Assembly: GCF_030646115.1 (NCBI RefSeq)
Contig: NZ_JAUSMX010000023.1
Span: 1-64,000, forward strand
Reading direction: 5' to 3'
DNA from: Fluviicoccus sp.
GTDB taxonomy: Bacteria; Pseudomonadota; Gammaproteobacteria; Pseudomonadales; Moraxellaceae
Length of the DNA: 64,000 nucleotides
The position numbers and the translations under genes were made by a program. The notes below the pieces were generated by a model that was not told the origin of the DNA, searched no databases, and saw only the letters and a program-made list of their open reading frames with translations. The number at the start of each line of letters is the position of its first letter. Positions within the stretch are counted from its first letter, which is position 1. Positions 28,930 to 38,750 of the stretch are shown piece after piece.

Positions 28930-29880
28930 ATGAATCCGAATTTTCTGGATTTTGAGCAGCCTATTGCAGAGCTGGAAGCCAAGATTGAAGGCCTGAAGGC
29001 GCTGGGGGGCAGCAGCAGCCTCAATTTGACCGAGGAGGTGCGGCGACTGGAGCAGAAAAGCCTGGCCCTGACCGAGGAGCTGTTCTCCCGGCTGACACCC
29101 TGGCAAGTGGCGCAAATGGCCCGTCACCCGCAGCGGCCCTATACACTGGATTACATCAATCATATCTTTACCGACTTCGACGAACTGCATGGCGACCGGG
29201 TGTTTGCCGATGACGACGCCATTGTCGGCGGCCCGGCGCGCTTGCAGGGTGAGCCGGTCATGGTCATCGGTCACCAGAAGGGCCGCGACATCAAGGAAAA
29301 AGTGCGGCGCAATTTCGGCATGCCCAATCCCGAAGGCTATCGCAAGGCATTGCGGCTCATGGAAATGGCGGAGCGCTTCAAACTGCCGATTTTTACCTTT
29401 ATTGATACGCCCGGCGCTTATCCCGGGATCGAGGCCGAAGAGCGCGGCCAGAGCGAGGCCATTGCCCGCAATCTGGCGGTGATGTCGCGGCTGAATACCC
29501 CGATTGTCGCAACGGTGATTGGGGAGGGCGGCTCCGGCGGTGCGCTGGCCATCGGGGTCGGCGACAGCCTGCTGATGCTGCAATACAGCACCTATTCGGT
29601 GATTTCCCCGGAAGGCTGCGCGTCCATTCTCTGGAAGACCTCCGATCGGGCGGCGGATGCCGCTGAGGCCATGGGCCTCACCGCACAGCGCTTGCATGAG
29701 TTGGGTTTTGTGGATGATATTATCCTGGAGCCGTTGGGCGGAGCGCATCGCGATGTCAGCCTGATGGCCGATAACCTGCGCAAGGGACTGATCAAGCAAT
29801 TGAAGAAGCTGCGCTCACTGGACAATGCCACGCTGCGGACCCGCCGCTTCGAGCGGCTGATGAGCTACGGCAGTCGCTGA
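28930..29880 (+). CDS. accA: acetyl-CoA carboxylase carboxyltransferase subunit alpha AccA
   Basis: This 316-residue cytoplasmic subunit transfers carboxyl from carboxybiotin to acetyl-CoA together with AccD. It carries the coiled N-terminal helices ([15 protein letters not shown]), the crotonase-fold core with [25 protein letters not shown], and [15 protein letters not shown] near residue 200. The length is typical (about 317). It starts 15 bases after dnaE and is followed 4 bases later by tilS. Confidence 0.97.
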   Translation: MNPNFLDFEQPIAELEAKIEGLKALGGSSSLNLTEEVRRLEQKSLALTEELFSRLTPWQVAQMARHPQRPYTLDYINHIFTDFDELHGDRVFADDDAIVGGPARLQGEPVMVIGHQKGRDIKEKVRRNFGMPNPEGYRKALRLMEMAERFKLPIFTFIDTPGAYPGIEAEERGQSEAIARNLAVMSRLNTPIVATVIGEGGSGGALAIGVGDSLLMLQYSTYSVISPEGCASILWKTSDRAADAAEAMGLTAQRLHELGFVDDIILEPLGGAHRDVSLMADNLRKGLIKQLKKLRSLDNATLRTRRFERLMSYGSR

Positions 29881-29884
29881 GTTC

Positions 29885-31204
29885 ATGCCGGAACAGGCGG
29901 TATCACAGTTTCTGGATGCGCATCTGCATCCGGGCGTAAGGCGTTTGGTTGTCGCCTGCAGCGGCGGACTGGATTCCATGGCCCTGCTGGATGTCGTGGC
30001 CGCCAAGGCGCACCTTAACCGCTACTCGCTGCATGTTGTGCATGTCCACCACGGTCTCAGCCGGTTTGCCGATGATTGGGCGGAACTGGTACAGCTGGCG
30101 TCGGCCAGGCATCAGGCTTCCTTCTGCAAGCTTTCAGTCCGGGTTGGCGACGCAGGCAGTCTGGAAGAGGCGGCCCGCGAGGCCCGATACCGCGCCATTG
30201 CCGGTGAGTTAAAGGAGGGCGATGTCCTGCTGACCGCCCACCACCGCAACGACCAGGCGGAAACGGTGCTGTTGCGCTTGTTGCGGGGCAGCGGCGTCAG
30301 GGGCTTGTCCGGCATGCATCCTGTCAGTGATCTGCCATTTTCAGAAGGCCGATTCCCGCTTTGGCGGCCCTTGCTGACGGTTGGCCGGTCGCAACTGGAA
30401 CTTTACGCCCGCAGCCGGGGACTGGTCTGGGTGGATGATGCCTCGAATCAGGATATCCGTCATGACCGTAATGCCCTGAGGCATGGCATCATCCCTGAAC
30501 TGGAGACGCGCTGGCCGCAGGCGGTGCCGGTGCTGGCCCTGACAGCGCAACGCATGCAGGAAGCAGACAGCCTCTTGAATGATCTGGCGATACTGGACCT
30601 GCAACCTTTGCTGCGGGAGAATTTCACCCTTTGCATATCCGGCCTGCAAACCCTGAGCCGGACGCGCCAGATCAATCTGCTGCGTTTCTGGTTGCTTAGC
30701 CAGGGCTTGACTGCGCCGGACAGGCCGGGCTTGCACCGGATCATGGATGAAGTCTGCGCGGCCAGGTGTGACGGAACCCCGGAATTCAACTGGCGGCTTG
30801 CGGAAGTGCGGCGCTATCGGGATCAGTTATATGCCATGAAACCCTTGCCGGAAGCGGACAATAGCTTTCGGGTGGTCTGGCAGGACCGGGAGTCCCCCCT
30901 GGTACTTCCATCCGGAAGGACGCTGAGTCCCGTTTGCGGGGGCGGGACGGGAATCCGCTTGTCTTTGTGGCGACAGGCTGGCGTAGTGGAGGTTCGTTTC
31001 CGGCAGGGAGGAGAGCGCTTGCGGATTGACGGATCAGGCCATCACAAGGCGCTGAAAAACCTTTTCCAGGAAGCTGGAACACCCTCGTGGCAACGGCCGT
31101 TATGGCCTTTGATCTATGTTGACGGGGTTTTGGCCATGGTTCCCGGCATTGGCTTCAACGCTGACTTTGCGGCGAACGGCGAACCGGCCCTGCTGATTAC
31201 ATAA
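29885..31204 (+). CDS. tilS: tRNA(Ile)-lysidine synthetase TilS
   Basis: This 439-residue ATP-dependent ligase adds lysine to C34 of the AUA-reading tRNA-Ile. The PP-loop SGGLDS is at residues 26-31 and the HHRNDQAET motif lies near residue 119. The central domain contains WRPLL...RNALRHGIIPEL. The C-terminal domain includes the RxGGERLRIDGSGHHKALKNLFQEAGTP-type block that binds the acceptor end. It ends the conserved pyrH-to-tilS block. Confidence 0.95.
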   Translation: MPEQAVSQFLDAHLHPGVRRLVVACSGGLDSMALLDVVAAKAHLNRYSLHVVHVHHGLSRFADDWAELVQLASARHQASFCKLSVRVGDAGSLEEAAREARYRAIAGELKEGDVLLTAHHRNDQAETVLLRLLRGSGVRGLSGMHPVSDLPFSEGRFPLWRPLLTVGRSQLELYARSRGLVWVDDASNQDIRHDRNALRHGIIPELETRWPQAVPVLALTAQRMQEADSLLNDLAILDLQPLLRENFTLCISGLQTLSRTRQINLLRFWLLSQGLTAPDRPGLHRIMDEVCAARCDGTPEFNWRLAEVRRYRDQLYAMKPLPEADNSFRVVWQDRESPLVLPSGRTLSPVCGGGTGIRLSLWRQAGVVEVRFRQGGERLRIDGSGHHKALKNLFQEAGTPSWQRPLWPLIYVDGVLAMVPGIGFNADFAANGEPALLIT

Positions 31205-31316
31205 ACGCCGCATTCTCCGGGCGTGAGCCGTTGCAAAATACCCCGACATATCATGATGGTCCGTACGGCGAATCGACAAGAATGCCGGGTAAGGACAGAC
31301 TGGAGACCTTTGAATA

Positions 31317-31859
31317 ATGAATACCTTTCCAATACGGCCTGGATTCCGCATCAGCCTGTTGATGGCAACGGCTGCGGTACTTGCGGCCTGCGCCGGATCA
31401 CCAATTGCGCCTGTCACCCACGGTGCCGCTGGAGCACCTGTTGGCACAGCAGTTGATCAGAAGGCGGAGCCGGCGGTCCTGGAGCCGGTTAAGGCGGCCC
31501 GCCAGCCGGGAGTCATTGAAGGCCGTTCCTGGCTCTTGATCAATCTGCCCATCGCCCTGTCCGCCGGCGGTCCGCACAGTCGCGAAGGGTATATCCGCTT
31601 TAATCATATTTTGGAAAAGCTGGAAGGGCACACGGGTTGCAATCCGCTGAAGGCTGATTATGTACTGGAAGGGCAAAAAGTCCGAATCAGTAATTTGAAG
31701 GCGGGCAAGATGCCCTGTACGGATGCGGTGACTTTTGAGGCTTTGCTGATCCAGTCACTGAGTGATGCCGTGACATGGGAGCAACTGGATGATGGTAGAC
31801 TTGTGCTGAAAAACGACGAGGGCTTACCCCTGGCCGTGTTCAGGCCAGGAGATCGCTGA
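31317..31859 (+). CDS. META/HslJ-like domain lipoprotein
   Basis: This 180-residue predicted lipoprotein has a signal peptide ending in the lipobox LAAC (Cys25). A spacer runs to about residue 65, followed by a META-type domain: RSWLLIN at the start, YIRFNHILEKLEGHTGCNPLKADY in the middle with the family's GCN, and a later C-x-D-A-V-T-F-E-x-L-L segment. META/HslJ proteins are envelope or stress proteins of poorly defined function. It converges with fabB, five bases from its stop. Confidence 0.75.
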   Translation: MNTFPIRPGFRISLLMATAAVLAACAGSPIAPVTHGAAGAPVGTAVDQKAEPAVLEPVKAARQPGVIEGRSWLLINLPIALSAGGPHSREGYIRFNHILEKLEGHTGCNPLKADYVLEGQKVRISNLKAGKMPCTDAVTFEALLIQSLSDAVTWEQLDDGRLVLKNDEGLPLAVFRPGDR

Positions 31860-31863
31860 GCGG

Positions 31864-33078
31864 TCAGGCGGGTTTGCGGAACACCAGCGAGGCGTTGGTG
31901 CCGCCGAAGCCAAAGCTGTTGGACATGGCGGTATCAAATGCGCCCTCACGGCTTTCCCGCAGTATAGGGTAACCTTCCGCTTCCTGATCCAGTACGTCGA
32001 TATTGGCCGAGCCCGCCATGAAGCTGTCCTGCATCATCAACAGGCAGTAAATCGCTTCCTGAACGCCAGCAGCGCCCAGTGAGTGCCCGGACAGCGCCTT
32101 GGTGGAGCTGATGAAGGGCAGTTTGTCACCGAAGGCGGTGCGTAAAGCCTTCAGCTCCATGGTGTCGCCAGTGGGTGTGGCGGTGCCGTGGGCATTGACA
32201 TAGTCAACGGAGCCACCGGCCATGGCGTGCGCCAGTTGCATGCAGCGGGCCGCGCCTTCGCCACTGGGGGCCACCATGTCATAGCCGTCCGATGTCGCCG
32301 CGTAACCCACCAGTTCGGCATAAATTCTCGCACCGCGCTTGACAGCGTGCTCGTATTCTTCCAGCACCAGCATGCCGCCGCCGCCCGCAATCACGAATCC
32401 GTCACGGCTGGCCGCAAAGGGCCGGGAAGCATTTTGCGGCGTATCGTTGTACTTGCTGGACATCGCGCCCATGGCGTCGAACAGGCAGGACAAGCTCCAG
32501 TGTTCTTCCTCGCCGCCACCGGCAAACACCATGTCCTGCTTGTTGAGCTGGATCTGTTCCATGGCGTTGCCGATGCAGTGTGCGGAGGTGGCGCAGGCCG
32601 AGGAAATGGAATAGTTGACGCCATGGATGCGGAAGGCGGTCGCCAGCGAAGCCACCACGGTGCTGGTCATGGTGCGTGGAACCATGTAAGGCCCAATGCG
32701 CTTGATGCCTTTCTCACGCGCGGTGTCAGCCGCAATAACCACATTGGCGGTAGACGCGCCGCCGGAACCGGCGATGACGCCGATACGGGGCTTGCCGGCC
32801 ACGTCCTCAGGTGTCAGTCCGGCATCCAGAATGGCCTGCTGCATGGACAAGTACGCATAAGCAGCAGCATCGCCCATGAAGCGTTTCAGCTTGCGGTCAA
32901 TGGAAGCTTCCAGATCGACATCCGGGCGGCCGCTGACCTGGCTGCGAAACCCCATGGCCTGATATTCCGCATTGGAACGAAGGCCTGAAATTCCGTTTTT
33001 CAGACTGTGGCTGACAGTCCGGGCATCATTGCCCAGACAGGAAACGATTCCCAGACCGGTGACGACGACACGCCGCAT
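31864..33078 (-). CDS. fabB: beta-ketoacyl-ACP synthase I FabB
   Basis: This 404-residue condensing enzyme is required for unsaturated fatty acid elongation. The catalytic triad is Cys162 ([10 protein letters not shown]) and the two histidines of [11 protein letters not shown] and GHSLGAAG. I chose ATG 33078 ([10 protein letters not shown]), which has a GGAG ribosome binding site 8-9 bases upstream, rather than the longer frame at 33111. It lies 54 bases behind fabA in the classic fabA-fabB operon order. Confidence 0.96.
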   Translation of the reverse strand: MRRVVVTGLGIVSCLGNDARTVSHSLKNGISGLRSNAEYQAMGFRSQVSGRPDVDLEASIDRKLKRFMGDAAAYAYLSMQQAILDAGLTPEDVAGKPRIGVIAGSGGASTANVVIAADTAREKGIKRIGPYMVPRTMTSTVVASLATAFRIHGVNYSISSACATSAHCIGNAMEQIQLNKQDMVFAGGGEEEHWSLSCLFDAMGAMSSKYNDTPQNASRPFAASRDGFVIAGGGGMLVLEEYEHAVKRGARIYAELVGYAATSDGYDMVAPSGEGAARCMQLAHAMAGGSVDYVNAHGTATPTGDTMELKALRTAFGDKLPFISSTKALSGHSLGAAGVQEAIYCLLMMQDSFMAGSANIDVLDQEAEGYPILRESREGAFDTAMSNSFGFGGTNASLVFRKPA

Positions 33079-33132
33079 TTTATTTCTCCGCCAGAAAAAG
33101 GAAGCCCCCAAATTCAGAGGGGGCGATGTAAC

Positions 33133-33696
33133 TTAAAAGTTATCCGTGGAAGTAAATAGACCGCACCGTAAGTCATGGGCGGTGTAAATCTCCCGGCCGT
33201 CCACCAGCAGCCTGGCGTCGGCGATACCCATCACCAGCTTGCGCTCAATGACCCGCTTCATCTGCAGTTCATAGGTGATTTTCCGGTGGGTGGGAAGAAT
33301 CTGGCCGAAAAATTTAACTTCGCCGACACCCAAGGCGCGACCGCGTCCGGGGTTGCCGCGCCAGCCTAGCCAGAAGCCCAGCAGCTGCCACATGGCATCC
33401 AGACCCAGGCATCCCGGCATAACCGGGTCGGTTTCAAAGTGGCAGCCGAAAAACCAGAGGTCGGGGTTGATGTCGAACTCGGCAATAATTTCGCCCTTGC
33501 CGAAAGAGCCGTCACCGTCGGAAATTTTCAGGATGCGGTCAAACATCAGCATGGGGGGGAGGGGGAGTCGGGCATTGCCCGGACCAAAAAGTTCACCACG
33601 CCCGCAGGCAAGCAACTGTTCACGGTCAAACTGGTCTACACGCATCGGAACGTCCGGGTTTTCAATCGGGGGGATTCTAGCAAGTGAATCTGTCAT
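33133..33696 (-). CDS. fabA: 3-hydroxydecanoyl-ACP dehydratase/isomerase FabA
   Basis: This 187-residue hotdog enzyme introduces the cis double bond in anaerobic unsaturated fatty acid synthesis. The signature [24 protein letters not shown] contains the active-site histidine and aspartate. ACGRGELFG near the N-terminus is also characteristic. The start is uncertain: TTG 33717, ATG 33696 and ATG 33645 are in frame. I prefer 33696, which has a TAGG-like ribosome binding site. The operon is probably regulated from the 300-base gap shared with etfB. Confidence 0.95.
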   Translation of the reverse strand: MTDSLARIPPIENPDVPMRVDQFDREQLLACGRGELFGPGNARLPLPPMLMFDRILKISDGDGSFGKGEIIAEFDINPDLWFFGCHFETDPVMPGCLGLDAMWQLLGFWLGWRGNPGRGRALGVGEVKFFGQILPTHRKITYELQMKRVIERKLVMGIADARLLVDGREIYTAHDLRCGLFTSTDNF

Positions 33697-33805
33697 AAAA
33701 CCTACATCAAACGGCAAGTAATGTTTCTAATTGTGTGTGCATGGGCGTTACAGCGGCATGACAGCCCGCGCAAGAGTAACCTTACAAGCGGCCATGCGGC
33801 AATTA

Positions 33806-33821
33806 ATATACAATTGTATAT
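33806..33821. promoter_or_regulatory. 16-bp perfect palindrome, candidate operator
   Basis: ATATACAATTGTATAT is a perfect dyad in the AT-rich gap between fabA (minus strand, start about 110 bases away) and etfB (plus strand, start 182 bases away). Its position suits a TetR-like regulator of fatty acid genes, but the sequence is not one that I recognise as a known operator. Confidence 0.4.
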
Positions 33822-34002
33822 ATTAAACAATGACGGATATCAAATGGACTGTCAATGACTATAAATACGGGGATATCCGTCAGTGCAGACTTGACCTTCG
33901 CGGCCGGATTGCGGAAGATATCGCACCCTTGGCGGGCCTTGCTTTGGCAGGGTTGCGCCAACTTCCGTTCTTCCTGATAAATCGTCACCATCCGAGGATT
34001 CC

Positions 34003-34752
34003 ATGAAGGCTCTTGTTGCTGTCAAGCGCGTTGTAGACTACAACGTGAAAGTTCGCGTCAAGGCGGACAAGACCGGTGTTGAGCTCGCCAACGTCAAAAT
34101 GGCCATCAACCCGTTCTGCGAAATTGCCGTTGAAGAAGCCGTACGCCTGAAAGAGAAGGGCATCGTCACCGAAATCGTAGTGGTTTCCGTGGGCCCGAAA
34201 GAAGCCCAGGAACAGATACGCACCGCCATGGCGCTGGGCGCGGATCGCGGCATCCTGGTGGAAACCGCTGAAGAAGCCCAGCCCCTGGCCATCGCCAAGC
34301 TGCTGAAGCAGATCTGCGACGCCGAACAACCCCAGCTGGTGATCCTTGGCAAGCAAGCCATTGATGGTGACAACAACCAGACCGGCCAAATGCTCGCTGC
34401 GCTGACCGGCTACGCACAAGGCACCTTCGCCGCTGTGCTGAAGGTTGAAGGCGGAAAGGCTATCGTTACCCGTGAAATTGACGGCGGCGCCCAAACCGTT
34501 GAGCTTAACCTTCCGGCCGTGGTCACAACCGACCTGCGCCTGAACGAGCCGCGCTACGCTGCCCTGCCCAATATCATGAAGGCCAAGAAGAAGCCTCTGG
34601 ATATCAAGACCCCGGCAGACTACGGTGTGGACATGACGCCCCGTATCAAGACCCTCAAGGTTGAGCCGCCCGCCGAACGTCAGGCCGGCATCAAGGTCAA
34701 GACTGTTGAGGAACTCGTTGCCAAGCTGAAAAACGAAGCGAAGGTGATCTAA
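34003..34752 (+). CDS. etfB: electron transfer flavoprotein subunit beta EtfB
   Basis: This 249-residue subunit binds AMP and forms a heterodimer with EtfA. The dimer accepts electrons from acyl-CoA dehydrogenases and passes them to ETF-ubiquinone oxidoreductase. It starts [19 protein letters not shown] and carries the family signature [22 protein letters not shown] near residue 65, as well as [19 protein letters not shown] near 115. etfA begins two bases after its stop. Confidence 0.96.
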   Translation: MKALVAVKRVVDYNVKVRVKADKTGVELANVKMAINPFCEIAVEEAVRLKEKGIVTEIVVVSVGPKEAQEQIRTAMALGADRGILVETAEEAQPLAIAKLLKQICDAEQPQLVILGKQAIDGDNNQTGQMLAALTGYAQGTFAAVLKVEGGKAIVTREIDGGAQTVELNLPAVVTTDLRLNEPRYAALPNIMKAKKKPLDIKTPADYGVDMTPRIKTLKVEPPAERQAGIKVKTVEELVAKLKNEAKVI

Positions 34753-34754
34753 TC

Positions 34755-35684
34755 ATGGCCGTACTGGTTTACGCTGAACACGATAACGCCTCCCTGAAAG
34801 GCGCCACCCTTAACACCGTCGCGGCTGCCAAGGCCATTGGCGGTGACGTGCATGTGCTGGTTGCCGGCAGTAACTGCCAGGCCGCCGCCCAGGCCGCCGC
34901 GCAAATTGCCGGTGTGAGCAAGGTGCTGGTTGCCGACAACGCCGCCTATGCCAACCAACTGGCTGAAAACGTCAGCCTGCTGGTTGCCGAACTCGGCAAG
35001 GGCTATACCCACATCCTGGCTTCCGCCACCACCACGGGCAAGAACTTCGCCCCGCGTGCCGCTGCGCTGCTGGATGTTGGCCAGATTTCCGAAATCACCA
35101 AGGTGATCAGCGCCGATACCTTCGAGCGCCCCATCTACGCCGGAAACGCCATCGCCACTGTGCAATCCTCCGACAGCATCAAGGTCATCACCGTTCGCGC
35201 CACCGGCTTTGACGCCGTTGCCGCCACCGGTGGTTCCGCCGCTATCGAAGCCGTGGCTTCCGCGACCGACGCCGGTTCCTCGAAGTTTGTCAGCGAAGAG
35301 CTGGCCAAGTCTGACCGTCCCGAACTGACGGCTGCCAAGATCGTTGTTTCCGGCGGCCGTGGCATGGGCAATGGCGATAACTTCAAGATCCTCTACAGCC
35401 TGGCTGACAAGCTGGGAGCTGCCGTCGGTGCTTCCCGCGCCGCCGTTGACGCCGGTTTCGTGCCCAACGACATGCAGGTCGGTCAGACCGGCAAGATCGT
35501 GGCACCGCAACTGTATGTCGCTGTCGGTATTTCCGGCGCCATCCAGCACTTGGCCGGTATGAAGGACTCCAAGGTCATTGTCGCCATCAACAAGGATGAA
35601 GAAGCTCCGATCTTCTCTGTGGCGGATTATGGTCTGGTGGGCGATCTGTTCGACATCGTGCCGCAATTGGAAAAACTGGTGTAA
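34755..35684 (+). CDS. etfA: electron transfer flavoprotein subunit alpha EtfA
   Basis: This 309-residue FAD-binding subunit pairs with EtfB. The FAD-binding C-terminal domain is clear: [38 protein letters not shown] from about residue 195, and [47 protein letters not shown] strong terminator directly follows. Codon use is biased toward abundant codons, which suggests good expression. Confidence 0.96.
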   Translation: MAVLVYAEHDNASLKGATLNTVAAAKAIGGDVHVLVAGSNCQAAAQAAAQIAGVSKVLVADNAAYANQLAENVSLLVAELGKGYTHILASATTTGKNFAPRAAALLDVGQISEITKVISADTFERPIYAGNAIATVQSSDSIKVITVRATGFDAVAATGGSAAIEAVASATDAGSSKFVSEELAKSDRPELTAAKIVVSGGRGMGNGDNFKILYSLADKLGAAVGASRAAVDAGFVPNDMQVGQTGKIVAPQLYVAVGISGAIQHLAGMKDSKVIVAINKDEEAPIFSVADYGLVGDLFDIVPQLEKLV

Positions 35685-35699
35685 TTCACCGGCTTTGCC

Positions 35700-35736
35700 A
35701 ACAAGAACGCCCCGTCCCCGACGGGGCGTTCTTGTT
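35700..35736 (+). terminator. terminator of etfBA
   Basis: A 17-base-pair perfect stem (left arm 35700-35716, right arm 35720-35736, containing CGCCCCGTC and its complement) has a CCC loop. It starts 16 bases after the etfA stop codon. The T run is short. Confidence 0.85.
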
Positions 35737-35788
35737 TCGGGGCCCCGAAAACTACGAGTTTCCCCTGGAAGTCTCTCAGGAAGCCATC

Positions 35789-36601
35789 ATGGATTGTTTT
35801 GTTTCCGCACTGGCGATTTATCCCTTGAAGTCAGCCGCAGGAATTCCGGTGCCAAGCGCCAGGATAACTCCGCGCGGGCTGGAGTGGGACCGCCACTGGA
35901 TGTTGGTGGATGCGGATGGCAACTTTGTGACGCAGCGCGTCCAGCCGCGCATGGCATTGATCCGGGCCTCGGTGGAAGACGGAATGCTGGCGCTGGAGGC
36001 GCCGGGCATGCCTGACTTGCTTGCCAGACCTTACACACCCGTCACGCTTCATGTTAAGGTCTGGAATGATCAGGTTCCGGCTGAAACCGTGAGCGCCGAG
36101 GCGGATGCCTGGTTGTGCGCATTTTTGAGCGCCAAGGTACGTTTGGTGCACTTCCCGGAGGCTGTACAACGGGAGGTAGATCCATTCTGGGCCGGAAATG
36201 GACACTTTACGTCATTTTCTGACGGTTTCCCGTTTCTGGTCACCACGCAGTCGGGCTTTGACCGGCTGTCGATGCAATGGGAAAGACCGGTTCATTGGCT
36301 GCGTTTTCGGCCCAATATTGTGATCGGGGGCACAGCGCTGCCGTTTGCTGAAGACAAATGGTCGGAATTGCAGATAAGTGGAACGAAGTTTGCCATGGTG
36401 AAACCATGTTCGCGCTGTGTCATCCCGTCTATTGACCCGGTGACGGCGCTCAAGGACAGTGGTTTTCAGCAGATGCTGGCCCATGAGCGGCGTCAGGCCG
36501 ACGGGAAAATTTATCTGGGCCAGAATGCCGTGGTCATCACGCTGGGTGGGGAAGGCCGGATAAGTACGGGTGACAGGGTGCAGTGGATTACTGCAGTTTG
36601 A
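35789..36601 (+). CDS. MOSC domain protein (YcbX-like)
   Basis: This 270-residue protein has an N-terminal MOSC beta-barrel domain (ALAIYPLKSAAGIPVPSARITPRGLEWDRHWMLVD) and a C-terminal MOSC domain. The conserved molybdenum-site cysteine is in MVKPCSRCVIPSID near residue 211. Related proteins reduce N-hydroxylated bases; the exact substrate is not visible. It could use the cofactor finished by MobA, although bacterial YcbX binds the MPT form. The start at 35789 has CAGGAAG upstream; the longer frame runs into the etfA terminator. Confidence 0.85.
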   Translation: MDCFVSALAIYPLKSAAGIPVPSARITPRGLEWDRHWMLVDADGNFVTQRVQPRMALIRASVEDGMLALEAPGMPDLLARPYTPVTLHVKVWNDQVPAETVSAEADAWLCAFLSAKVRLVHFPEAVQREVDPFWAGNGHFTSFSDGFPFLVTTQSGFDRLSMQWERPVHWLRFRPNIVIGGTALPFAEDKWSELQISGTKFAMVKPCSRCVIPSIDPVTALKDSGFQQMLAHERRQADGKIYLGQNAVVITLGGEGRISTGDRVQWITAV

Positions 36602-36661
36602 ATCGTGGCCGGATGGCGAGTTTTCGCCATCGGCTGACAGGCAATAATAAGGAATAAAGTC

Positions 36662-37336
36662 ATGATCATTAGCTATCATTTTTCGTTTGATGATGGACGG
36701 GAGATGTCCTTCAACGTCGATCTGGACCGTCACTATGATGCCGCCAAGGCGAAGAAGGCTGCATCGTGGACGGCCTTGGACAATAATAAATGCCAGAATT
36801 GCCCGCTTTCTTCATCCAGTCATCAGCATTGCCCGGCCGCGGTGGATCTGGATGATGTCATCCGTGGCTTCCACGGCACACTGGCTTCGACAAAGATCAA
36901 TGTCAGGGTGGTGACGCAGGAGCGTGAGTATGTGAAGCGGGTGACGCTGGAAGAGGGGGCCCGCGCCCTGATGGGGCTGGTCATGGCCACCAGCGCCTGC
37001 CCGGTATTCGGCACCCTGAAGCCCAACGCCCGTCACCACCTGCCATTTGCCCGTCAGGAAGAATATGTGCTGCGGTCTGTGTCCCTCTACCTGATGAAGC
37101 AGTATCTGGTCTGGCGTGAAGGAGGCGCTCCGGACTGGGAATTGAAAGGCTTGGTCAAGAACAGCGAACAGTTGCAGATGGTCAATCACGCTTTCTGGCA
37201 ACGCATCATGACCGAGTTCCAGAGTGACGCCAACTCCAAGGCGCTGCTGAGCTTCTTCACGATGTCTTCCAGTATGTCATCGTCGTTGCAAAGCCAGATT
37301 ACCCGCATGAAAAATGTATTTTTCACGACAGAATGA
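36662..37336 (+). CDS. conserved cysteine-motif protein, copy 1 of a tandem pair
   Basis: This 224-residue cytoplasmic protein starts MIISYHFSFDDGREMSFNVDL. It contains a compact cysteine cluster CxxCPL...HCPAA at about residues 43-59, then TSACPVF near 118, HLPFA, and LYLMKQYLVW. The cluster looks capable of binding metal. The family resembles an uncharacterised DUF of pseudomonads (I believe DUF6901, but I cannot confirm this). It is clearly homologous over its full length to the next gene. An AAGGAATAAAGTC sequence upstream of ATG 36662 provides the ribosome binding site. Confidence 0.8.
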   Translation: MIISYHFSFDDGREMSFNVDLDRHYDAAKAKKAASWTALDNNKCQNCPLSSSSHQHCPAAVDLDDVIRGFHGTLASTKINVRVVTQEREYVKRVTLEEGARALMGLVMATSACPVFGTLKPNARHHLPFARQEEYVLRSVSLYLMKQYLVWREGGAPDWELKGLVKNSEQLQMVNHAFWQRIMTEFQSDANSKALLSFFTMSSSMSSSLQSQITRMKNVFFTTE

Positions 37337-37422
37337 GGGTAGCGCGCTGTCCGGATGAGTCACCAGGAGGGTTTCATTTCCGCTACTGTCCATTCGCCGG
37401 AGCCTGAGGAGATACCAGCATC

Positions 37423-38106
37423 ATGCAGATTGATTACCGCTTTTCGTTCGATGACGGCCGTGATCTGAGTTTCGTTGTTGATCTGGACCGGCATTTTGAC
37501 ACCCGGCAGAACCGTGACTCCGCACCGGCCTGGACGCATCTGGGCAATTGCCGATGCCCCAATTGTCCGTTGGACGCCTCGGTGTACTCCCATTGTCCGG
37601 CAGCCCTGGATCTGGACAAGGTGGTCAGCAGCTTCCAACGCATACCGGCCAGCCTGAAAGTGAATGTTCAGGTGATGGCGCCGGATCGCGAGTATGCCAA
37701 GCGCGCGCCGGTGGAAGAGGGCGTGCGTTCGCTGATCGGGCTGATCATGTCCACCAGCGCCTGCCCAGTGTTCCAGGAGTTGAAGCCCAATGCCCGCACG
37801 CATTTGCCATTCGCCAGCCGGGAAGAAATGGTGCTGCGTCTGGCCTCGCTGTATCTGATGAAGCAATATCTGGTCTGGCGTGACGGCAAGGAGCCTGATT
37901 GGGATCTGCGAGGCGTCGTTAACGAGCATCAGGAGTTGCAAAAGGTCAACCAGGCGTTCTGGCAGCGCTTGATGACGGCCTATGAGAGTGATGCCAACTC
38001 CAAGGCCTTGCTGAGCTTCTTCACCATTTCCGCCGATGTCGCCAAATCGCTGGACTCCCAGTTGGCCCGCATGAAAAATGTTTTTTACAGCAGCCATGAA
38101 CTATGA
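37423..38106 (+). CDS. conserved cysteine-motif protein, copy 2 of a tandem pair
   Basis: This 227-residue paralogue of the preceding gene starts MQIDYRFSFDDGRDLSFVVDL. The same CxxCPL...HCPAA cluster is at about residues 44-60, followed by STSACPVF and ASLYLMKQYLVW. The tail LLSFFTISADVAKSLDSQLARMKNVFY matches copy 1 almost word for word. Function is unknown. Its stop overlaps the start of the following membrane-anchored gene (ATGA), so the two are likely coupled. Confidence 0.8.
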   Translation: MQIDYRFSFDDGRDLSFVVDLDRHFDTRQNRDSAPAWTHLGNCRCPNCPLDASVYSHCPAALDLDKVVSSFQRIPASLKVNVQVMAPDREYAKRAPVEEGVRSLIGLIMSTSACPVFQELKPNARTHLPFASREEMVLRLASLYLMKQYLVWRDGKEPDWDLRGVVNEHQELQKVNQAFWQRLMTAYESDANSKALLSFFTISADVAKSLDSQLARMKNVFYSSHEL

Positions 38107-38543
38107 CGGCATTTATCTGGATCATGCTGGCGGTGGTGATTTTTGTGGGCGGTCAGATTCTGGCGATGCGTCCCAATGCCCGTGATCAAGCCTTGCTGAC
38201 ACTGCGGGAGACCGCCCGGAAAACGGGGCTGCAACCGCGATTGCTGGCAGCCCCGGAGTGGCTGAAGCAGGATTCGCGGCAAATGGTGGCGTGTTACACC
38301 CTGATCGTTCCCGAGGCCGTCATGCCTTATTGGCGGGTGCAACGCATTGATGATCAATGGAAAACTGTTTCGGGACAGGATCGTTTGCCGGGCATTGTCA
38401 TGCCGGCGGCTGCCGATCAATTGCTGGCCATGGAAGGACAGGCGAATGCCGTCTGCTTCTACTGGCGTGAAACGGCCGGAACCGAGGTGCTGGAGGAGTT
38501 GAAAAGCCTGCTTCAATTACTGGCTAAGGCGAACTTACAATAA
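38103..38543 (+). CDS. small membrane-anchored protein of unknown function
   Basis: This 146-residue protein has a single N-terminal transmembrane segment (FIWIMLAVVIFVGGQILA) and a cytoplasmic tail that begins MRPNARDQALLTLRETARKTGL. I do not recognise a catalytic motif. It overlaps copy 2 of the cysteine-motif pair by four bases, which places the three genes in one operon. A 207-base non-coding gap separates it from topA. Confidence 0.7.
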   Translation: MTAFIWIMLAVVIFVGGQILAMRPNARDQALLTLRETARKTGLQPRLLAAPEWLKQDSRQMVACYTLIVPEAVMPYWRVQRIDDQWKTVSGQDRLPGIVMPAAADQLLAMEGQANAVCFYWRETAGTEVLEELKSLLQLLAKANLQ

Positions 38544-38750
38544 GAGTCCTCAGCTTATTGGTCTTTAACACAGGTCAAAACTCGTTCGGTTGCTGCTTAA
38601 TGACGCAAAATCAGGGGTCTGAAAGCGGGTTCCGGCGATTTTGTCTGCCATCTTCTTGTATGCTTGCTTGACCCCGGCGTTTCTTCCTTTTATATATGGC
38701 CGACTTTGCGCCTTCCCGCGCCTGACTTTTAATTACAAATCCGGAACCTT

